In this document: positions 57,781 to 64,000 of the stretch, in pieces
How the letters are laid out: every line of letters begins with the position of its first letter
Position numbering within the stretch: position 1 is the stretch's first letter
Source of the DNA: Hydrangea macrophylla
Lineage: Eukaryota > Streptophyta > Magnoliopsida > Cornales > Hydrangeaceae
DNA length: 64,000 nucleotides
Direction: 5' to 3'
Assembly (NCBI GenBank): GCA_033977485.1
Contig: CM066982.1
Location: forward strand, 34,264,218 to 34,328,217
Position numbers and translations under genes: made by a program
The notes under the pieces: generated by a model
What the model saw: the letters and a program-made list of their open reading frames with translations, nothing else
Databases searched by the model: none
What the model was told of the DNA's origin: nothing

Positions 57781-58197
57781 TACCTTACTACAGCACCGAT
57801 ACTGCAACCCCCAGATTGGAACTTACCTTTCGAGTTAATGTGCGACATGACTGATTATGCTATAGGGGTTATTTTAGGACAACTGAAAGACAAGAAACCA
57901 TCCGTCATCTATTATGCAAGTAAAACATTAGATGAAGCTCAAATGAATTTCTCGACTACAGAAAAAGAATTACTCGCAATGGTTTTTGCACTAGACAAAT
58001 TTAGATCGTACTTAATCGGGTCACCTATAGTTTGTTTTATGGACCATGCGGCCTTAAAGTACTTCGTATCTAAAACAGATACAAAACCACGGCTAATAAG
58101 ATGGATTCTACTTTTGCAAGAATTTGATATAACTATTAAAGATTATAAAAAAAAGGGGGGGTTAAAAATGTTGTCGCCGATCACCTGTCTAGGTTGA
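57781..58197 (+). pseudogene. Element C RNase H
   Basis: FELMCDMTDYAIGVILGQLK, KPSVIYYASKTLDEAQMNFS, TTEKELLAMVFALDKFRSYL, IVCFMDHAALKYFVSKTDTK and RWILLLQEFDITIKDYKKKG form the standard gypsy RNase H. The first acidic motif is CDMTD instead of the usual CDASD; the Asp is kept. A G-run (58153-58159) causes a shift so that the usual VADHLSR end is read in another frame. Confidence 0.88.
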
Positions 58198-59578
58198 CAT
58201 TTGAGGATAAATGTGTGCAAGATTCCTTACCAATTAAAGAATCATTTCCTGATAAACAACTGTTGGCAGCTACCACTTTACCATGGTATACTGACATTGT
58301 TAATTATCTAGTAACTGGGAAGCTCCGAAGTCACTGGTCATTCCTTGATAAGAAACAATTTTTGGCGATAGCAAGACATTTTTACTTTAATGAACCTTAT
58401 CTATTTAAATACTATGCTGACCAGGTAATATGTAAATGCGTGCCAAATGAAGAAATCCAACAAGTGCTACATTTCAGTCACTCCGCTCATTGTGGAGGAC
58501 ATTTTCCAGCTAAGAAAACTGCCATGAAAGTTTTACAAAGTGGCCTTTACTAGCCTTCTTTATTTACAGATTCATATCAATTTTGTAAAACATGCGCACG
58601 GTGTCAAATGTTAGGTAGCTTATCAAGACGGAACCAAGAACCTTTAACATTGATTATTACTATAGAAATTTTTTACTGTTGGGGAATCGACTTCATGGGT
58701 CCTTTTCCCCATCCTTCCAATTTGAGTATATTTTACTAGCCGTAGAATATGTTTCTAAATGGGTGGAGGCAATACCCACTAGGAAAAATGACCACAACAC
58801 TGTCATCATATTCATTAAAGATAATATATTATCAAGGTTCGGTACGCCGAAAGCTATAATTAGTGACCAAGGTTCCCACTTCTGTAACAAACCATTCAAT
58901 TTTTTAATGAAAAAATACGGTGTCACCCACAAAGTGTCTATCGCATATCATCCTCAAATGAATAGGCAAGCAAAGCTCGCTAATAGGGAGATAAAACAAA
59001 TTTTGGAGAAAATTGTAAATTCTAGCAGAAAAGATTGTTCTTCACATCTTTCCAATGCTCTTTGGGCATATAGGACAACCTTTAAAACCAATTTAGGAAT
59101 GTCTCCTTATAAGCTAGTATATGGGAAAGCATGTCACCTACCTGTTGAGCTAGAACACAAAGCGTATTGGGTGGTTAGGTCCTTAAATTATGATATTCAA
59201 GAAGGTAGCATGCTAAGAAAGTTACAACTGAGTGAGCTAGAAGAAATAAGAAATGATGCGTATGAAAATGAAAAAATAAACCAAGAGTGCACTAAGGTTT
59301 ATCATAATAAAAATCTTCTACGAAAGTGTTTCACACCCGGGCAATAAGTTTTATTGTACGATTCACGATTACATCTTTTCCCAGGCAAATTGAAATCAAG
59401 ATGGAATGGCCCTTATATAGTTACTAACGTATTCCTATATGCCACATTTGAGATTGAGAACCCAACAACTGATGAAGTTTTTAAAGTAAGTGGACATCGA
59501 CTGAAGCCGTTCTTTGAAGGATTTGAACCGGAGTTGGAGTCAATCCAATTGGATGACCCCGACTATGGTCAAACGTAA
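58194..59578 (+). pseudogene. Element C integrase
   Basis: The first frame (58194-58552) has the linker and zinc domain (EEIQQVLHFSHSAHCGGHFP), a stop, CKTCARCQML. The core: CWGIDFMGPFP with the first Asp, KAIISDQGSHFCNKPF with the second, then YHPQMNRQAKLANREIKQIL. The third acidic residue, the Glu of QAE, is Lys here. SNALWAYRTTFKTNLGMSPY and LVYGKACHLPVELEHKAYW follow, and a C-terminal module KLKSRWNGPYIVTNVFLYAT, VSGHRLKPFF after one stop at 59345. The end at 59578 is natural. It would be inactive by the Glu loss alone. Confidence 0.92.
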
Positions 59579-59789
59579 AAGCATTAATAACATCACAACT
59601 GTTGTATATTAGTAGAATAGTTACCATAGTTTTTTTTGTTTATTTACTTTACGTATAGTTTTACTATCTCTCGAGATTTCTAGATTGATTGGGGTATCGA
59701 ACTGTAGGTTATAGTATATGTTCCCTTTTTCACCCATTTTTGTACCTCATCAGCTAATTCATGGAGCTATCATTCTTAAACCGAGGACT

Positions 59790-61018
59790 CCATCCCCTAC
59801 TTAAGATAGGCGACCTACTATGGAGCCACTTACTCCTCCTGGTCCTCTTATTTCGTAGAGCACCCTTTCTACTAGTAGTGATGATAGCCTTTTTGATGAT
59901 CTTGGGCCACTGCCAGATGACTTTGTTCCTTGTTGGGAGAGAGAGCCTTCATTGTTGATACCGGGTGTATTGGATGAGTTAATTCAGTAGGAGATTTCAG
60001 AGCGTGGCCCTGACTTAGAGCTAGGGGTGGCCAAACGGCCCGCTTGGCCCGCCCAGTCCGATCTTAATTTTTCAGGGCTTGGGCAAAGATAATGGCCTGT
60101 TCAAGTGGGCTTGGGTAACAATTTTATGCCCGATCAATTTTAGGGTCGGGCTTGGACAAAGCAAATGAGGCCCGCTTTGGCCCGGCCCGACTATTAGTAA
60201 AATATATTTATTTTTTGTATTTTCTATTATATAATATATAAATTAATATAATTTTACATTAGATATTCAATGTATATGTATTATCACAAGAGTTTTTATT
60301 GAATTTTTGTGAATAATGTGTCTTAATAATCATTCAAAACATTATTTATGGTAAAAAAAAAATTTTAGTTCAAGTTTTTAAAAATATAAAAAAAAATAGC
60401 AATAGGCCGGCCCGCGGGCTGGGCTTGGGATTTTAGTGGTTGGTGCTGTGCCGGGCTTGGACAACCAATTGTAGGCCCGCCACGGGCCGGGCCGGGCCGG
60501 GCTTGGACAAAGATACTTACCCTTAGTATAGAGTGCAAGCCCGGCCCGAACCCGGCCCGGCCCATGGCCACCCATACTTAGAGCCCACTATCTGTTCACG
60601 TGATATGATATCTCTACTACGGTTTGTTTCTGCTCCACCCTACCCACTGGATAGCAGTCCAGTGACATAGTACTTCTGGGAGCATGACTCTGATTCTTCA
60701 TCTTCCTATGTTGTTTTGAAGGACATCGATGTATTCCCCCGAGATGATGACCCCACAGTCCATGACTTACTACCTGGTATTCCTGAGGTAGTTTGCCACC
60801 TCATTGGACATCCGGATTGGCCAGTTGAGGATATTGTGGAGTTCTTTGCTCTGTACGATGGACCTGTGGATGAGTTTGATTTCGCACCTTTTGATCCACA
60901 GTTTCATCCTGATTGGGAGTTGGCAGATGTGTTCTTCCATCCAGATGTTGCTGTTGTTCCACCACCTCCTCCCAAGACAGTTGAGTCTATAACGTGTTTT
61001 TCATTATTATCACTATAA
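59790..61018 (+). pseudogene. Element C extra ORF 1: acidic, proline-rich, unknown
   Basis: One frame, ignoring the MITE and three TAG stops, reads MEPLTPPGPLIS, DDSLFDDLGPLPDDFVP, SLLIPGVLDELIQ, EISERGPDLE (to 60021), then after the MITE PTICSRDMISLLRFVSAPPY, a TAG, YFWEHDSDSSSSYVVLKDID, FPRDDDPTVHDLLPG, HPDWPVEDIVEFFALYDGPV, DEFDFAPFDPQFHPDWELAD and a proline run (PPPPPKT). It is strongly acidic and has no membrane segment. It lies just 3' of integrase, where Athila elements carry an additional ORF. I do not recognise a family. Codon-like periodicity on both sides of the MITE supports real ancestral coding. Confidence 0.45.
60022..60576 (+). mobile_element. hAT-type MITE (555 bp)
   Basis: Ends TAGGGGTGGCC and GGCCACCCATA are inverted with one mismatch. 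The 8-base target duplication CTTAGAGC is perfect (60014-60021 and 60577-60584). Both ends carry clusters of GGCCCG/CGGGCC, and the centre is AT-rich. No coding capacity. The open frames on its minus strand are by-products of the GC-rich repeats. Confidence 0.94.
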
Positions 61019-62298
61019 ATCTTCACCGTGGGGAGCATATCCTTTTCTTTTTCATCTTTCAGCCACGCGCCGGTAGTCATTGGCTTCTTTGAGTTTTCGA
61101 TGAGGACATTTTGGTATTAGTTGGGGAGGAAGTGTTTAGACATGGAATTGGAAGATGGAAATAACATAAATCTGTGGATAATAGAAAATTTTGACTTTAT
61201 ATTTTATATAGAAATTTACATATAAATTTTAAAAAACTTTCACATGAGTATACTGTGATACTATGAGAATTTGGGAGAAGTAGGTAGGAATTCGTATTAC
61301 TAGTGAGTCATAGTTCAAGTTTCAATTTTTGTTCCTTGTATTTTTTTTGTTTCCTTGTTGGGCTCAAAGTTGAGTATGAATTGTACGTAAAAGGATTTTG
61401 AAATGAATGAATCGATAGATGAATATATGAATAAAACGAGTACATTTCAATTTTAAATGTGCAATTTGATTTGATTGTGGCTATTAACCATAACTCTTGA
61501 ATTTTAGAGCTGCTGGAATAAAAGGTTCTTGTCAAAAATGAATAGGACCAATCCCAAAACACACCCAGGACCAGTCATGGTCATAATCAGTCCTGAAACT
61601 TATGTAGGACCGGTCGTGGCCATGACCGGTCGTGAAACACTAGCAGGACTGGTTCCGCTGTACAGATTTCCAATATATTCGTAAATCCTAAGTTCATCAG
61701 TTCATATCCTAAAAATAGTGAAACCGTGAGAGAGTGAAAAGGCAATTCATTTCCCTCAAATTCCTCAGCTCGAAAATCACATCAAGGGAGGATTGGGTTG
61801 AGATTTTGTCATCACTTTCAGATCAAGGCGTGTCAGGGGCATCAATTCTATCTATTCAACCTTGATTAGAAGCCCCTTCATGTCACAAGTAAGAAACACA
61901 TGATTGACCTCATTTTTTTAAAAAAAAAAATCACTCATGTTAATCCATGATAAATTAGCCTAGGGATGTTTTTTTTGTTGTTTTTGCCAACTAATTTTGA
62001 AAGAAATTGGTGGAAATACTTTATACGACCATGTTGTTGCAAAACCCTAGACCAGGACCAGTCCCGCTATTTGAGCAGGACCGACATGCCCAAGTGAGAA
62101 CGATTTCTTCCTATTTTCATTTTCTTTTCTATATTTTTTGGTATGTTCTATTATCCAGATCCATTTCAAAATGGGTACTATGCCGGGTCGAGATAAGGAA
62201 AAGCCCACCAATGCAACAATCCCGGATCCACCCTTGGAACATGGATTTTGAAACGAAGTAGAACGAAGTTGATATGATAAATACTTTAAAATAGGGTC
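61019..62298 (+). other. Element C spacer with polypurine-like motif and GGACC(A/G)GTC clusters
   Basis: No gene seen. 61103-61127 reads GATGAGGACATTTTGGTATT then AGTTGGGGAGGAAG, the form of polypurine tract also seen in element D. 61543-61656 and 62053-62084 have clusters of GGACC(A/G)GTC related to those at 52575-52670. Confidence 0.5.
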
Positions 62299-63420
62299 GT
62301 GGCAATTGAGCGGCACATTGATTGTGCCTATTCCTCGGTACTTCAGCCCTTCTTCCTCGCCAACTTACGAATCCAGGGGTGGCTTGATTATATGGAGAGA
62401 GTGAAAAGAGTAAACATTACATTAGTTCAGTTAGCCTCTGCCTCCCTAATCAAATGGATGGCTAAACCATTTGTCTATCGTGCGTATGTCTACCACACAC
62501 CATTTGATCTTACCCCTACCACTGTCTCTCAAGCCATAGGAGTCCCCCTCCTTACTAACTACATCTACCCACTAGGTGACCCCTCTGTACCGAATGTCAC
62601 CGATGACTTCATCGTATCCACACTTATAGGGGCACAATTAAAAAGGCGACGTATAGACTTTATAGGAAAGACTTGACCTCTGACTACCTAGGCTTATACC
62701 TGGCGATCTGTAATTGCCTTTTCTTCAACAATCACTTAGAATGGATGAATTTGTGAAGGCTAGGGTAATGTTTGCAATAAGAACCAACCGACCTGTCTGT
62801 CTCTCCCGCTGTTTCATAGATTACCTTACCCTGCCTTCACCTCAGTTTCCAATCTAGCCCTGTTGAGCGCCTTTGCGGTCCACTCTGTTTGTATGTTAGC
62901 CCGTGTTTCTGTCTTACTTGAGGATCTTATGGATGGGCCTAAGAGGAAAGAGGTTGTTAGTGAAGCCTCTATAATTCGATCTGAGGTGAAAACCAAAAAG
63001 AGGAAAAGGGGTGGCATGCATGCATCCAGATCGAGGTCTAGGGCGAAGAAACCATTAAAGAGTGTAGAAAATACCTTGGAGGTTGTGTTGGCACGTTTAA
63101 ACAAGAAACAAGAGACTTGTGAGAGGGGCAGGGGAAGATTATGAGAGGAGTGAGGGCAATAGCTGCAAGGTTAAATATCCAGCTTTCTGAATCGGAGGAA
63201 GACGAAGAGGGAGGAAAGGAAGAAGAAGAGGAAGAAGAGCAAGATGACAAGGAGCAGCAGGAGCAGACCATTGCTGATATTTATGCTGCAGGCAGAGTTG
63301 AGGCTACTATCTCTTCACGAGGAAGGAGACCTCCCATCACTAGACGTACGGGTTGAGCTCCTGACGTTCCTACAGTGATTGAGACATCTGAGGAGGAGAC
63401 TACTGATTATGATTAGGGTT
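62299..63420 (+). pseudogene. Element C extra ORF 2, Transposase_32/plant-mobile-domain-like, broken
   Basis: The frame from 62299 reads FFLANLRIQGWLDYMERVKR, LIKWMAKPFVYRAYVYHTPF, DLTPTTVSQAIGVPLLTNYI and stops at 62674. After shifts: YLAICNCLFFNNHLEW, VMFAIRTNRPVCLSRCFIDY, and from 62863 a basic tail with NLS-like KTKKRKRGG and SRSRSRAKK, then an acidic run (ESEEDEEGGKEEEEEEEQDD) at about 63187-63245 and an end SEEETTDYD. The pattern 'fxxxxVxFsP..I...lGvP' followed by a helical block and a charged C-terminus resembles the putative plant transposon protein family often found in Athila-like and other gypsy elements. Recognition is by pattern only. Confidence 0.45.
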
Positions 63421-64000
63421 CTTTTTCTATCCTTTTCATCTTTTGACTGTTATTCATTTTTGGATGTGGGAAAAATGTATATTTTGTATAGTTTGGTGGT
63501 GGTGGATGGATTTCTAGACATGTTGTACCTATGATGTGTTTATATTTTAAATTTACCTTTTTGTTTAGTTTGTTTTGTTTATTTACATGATTGATGATGG
63601 CCTATTACTGGAATATTTTCTTGTGTATGATCAATCTAACGTTTGTGAATGTTTAGAATTTTTCTTAGAATCTCAGTGAAATTAAAATAGAACTGTCCAT
63701 CAACTTGGTAGTCATGCATATTCTAGGTGATATCTATCCTCTCTTAAAATTTTTGTATCATTTACCTTGAGGACAATGCAACATTTAGTTGGGGGAGGGG
63801 GAGGGGAATAAAATATAATAAAAAATAAAACAAAAATAACATGACATGATCTTGTAAGTCCCTAGATAATCTCCATTTCTAAAACATGTGTGCTTTATGC
63901 TCATGATATTAATTGTTTTCTTCCATGCACATGGTATGTTATGTTAACTTGTTTATCATCTAAATTGTGGAATATGTCGTATTTATTAAATTTCACAAAC
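63421..64000. other. AT-rich 3' flank, no gene
   Basis: Apart from the purine motif at 63766-63807 I see no gene or repeat in this stretch. Confidence 0.4.
63766..63807 (+). other. Polypurine-tract-like motif
   Basis: TTGAGGACAATGCAACATTT is followed by AGTTGGGGGAGGGGGAGGGG. It is the strongest purine tract in the window and suggests that an LTR may begin shortly after. No LTR start can be confirmed in 63808-64000. Confidence 0.55.

Larger units (their letters stand above)
52335..64000 (+). mobile_element. Athila-like Ty3/gypsy element C, runs off the right edge
   Basis: LTR-like sequence 52335-53872 ending GTGTCA, a perfect tRNA-Asp primer-binding site, gag, protease, reverse transcriptase, RNase H, integrase, an acidic extra ORF (59790-61018), a polypurine-like motif (61103-61127), a second ORF (62299-63420) and another polypurine-like motif (63766-63807). 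No 3' LTR appears before 64000. Its start inside the 3' LTR of B predicts GCATA as target duplication. The gag and protease are related to those of element D. An additional ORF after pol is typical of Athila elements. Confidence 0.68.

Noticed and set aside
60365..60575. Two minus-strand ORFs rich in Gly, Pro and Arg
   Set aside because: They are read from the GGCCCG subterminal repeats of the MITE.
61129..61180. TGTTTAGACATGG after a purine motif as start of the 3' LTR of element C
   Set aside because: It does not match the 5' LTR start region (52335 onward), so the motif is taken as an internal polypurine-like site.
63038..63271. Serine-run ORF on the minus strand
   Set aside because: Antisense of the Glu-rich stretch of the plus-strand frame; GAA/GAG runs read backward give Ser/Phe.
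1..64000. tRNA, rRNA or organelle-derived segments
   Set aside because: I found no tRNA-like fold, rRNA core sequence or plastid/mitochondrial gene text; tRNA-like matches were only the primer-binding sites.

Overview
The window is nuclear DNA from a flowering plant, most likely a eudicot, from a repeat-rich, gene-poor stretch. The evidence is AT-rich spacers with GT-AG introns, Ty3/gypsy polyproteins of the Tat and Athila kinds, a BED-finger hAT transposase and a FAR1/MULE-type relic. I see no intact host gene, no rRNA or tRNA gene and no CRISPR array. Most coding sequence is mobile-element sequence with stops and frameshifts. Family calls come from recognising protein motifs in the sequence; no search was run. 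Percent identities are estimates by eye.

Layout, left half. 1-4260: remains of a minus-strand Tat-like element (integrase at 3551-4260) with intron-bearing reading frames on the opposite strand at 1-2893. 4317-6960: a long near-perfect palindrome (1.29-1.30 kb arms, 57-base loop). 7966-8537 plus 20063-20200: a FAR1-related/MULE relic (minus), split by Tat-like element A (8538-20062, LTRs 734/730 bp, target duplication GATAT). A carries only gag. Inside A's gag sits element F (10079-17494, minus strand, duplication CCTAG), an internally deleted Tat element with a 3.19 kb LTR.

Middle. 20986-22841: two tandem arrays ending in a purine tract, followed by an LTR-like stretch. This is interrupted by Athila-like element D (26071-39663, LTRs 1302/1308 bp, near-matching duplications CCGAT/TCGAT). 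D has gag and protease but no reverse transcriptase or integrase. Its gag is split by a 5.0 kb hAT transposon (28148-33171, duplication CCTCCACC). 40441-42331 is a TG-rich array with repeats of about 400 bp.

Right half. Element B (42332-52334) is a full-coding but decayed Tat element: gag, protease, reverse transcriptase, two RNase H regions, integrase, an antisense ORF and hairpin repeats. Its 3' LTR is cut by Athila-like element C (52335 to beyond the right edge), which has gag, protease, reverse transcriptase, RNase H, integrase and two further ORFs. A 555 bp hAT-type MITE (60022-60576, duplication CTTAGAGC) lies in the first extra ORF.

How the parts relate: A (gag only) and B (gag-pol) share LTR promoter blocks, primer-binding site and downstream hairpin repeats, which fits a non-autonomous/autonomous relationship. 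D (gag-protease only) and C (full pol) may be a second such pair within the Athila-like group. No element here looks able to move itself: the pol frames are broken, B has YLND instead of Y-x-DD in its reverse transcriptase, C has lost the integrase glutamate, and the hAT transposase has a frameshift and a changed acidic residue.
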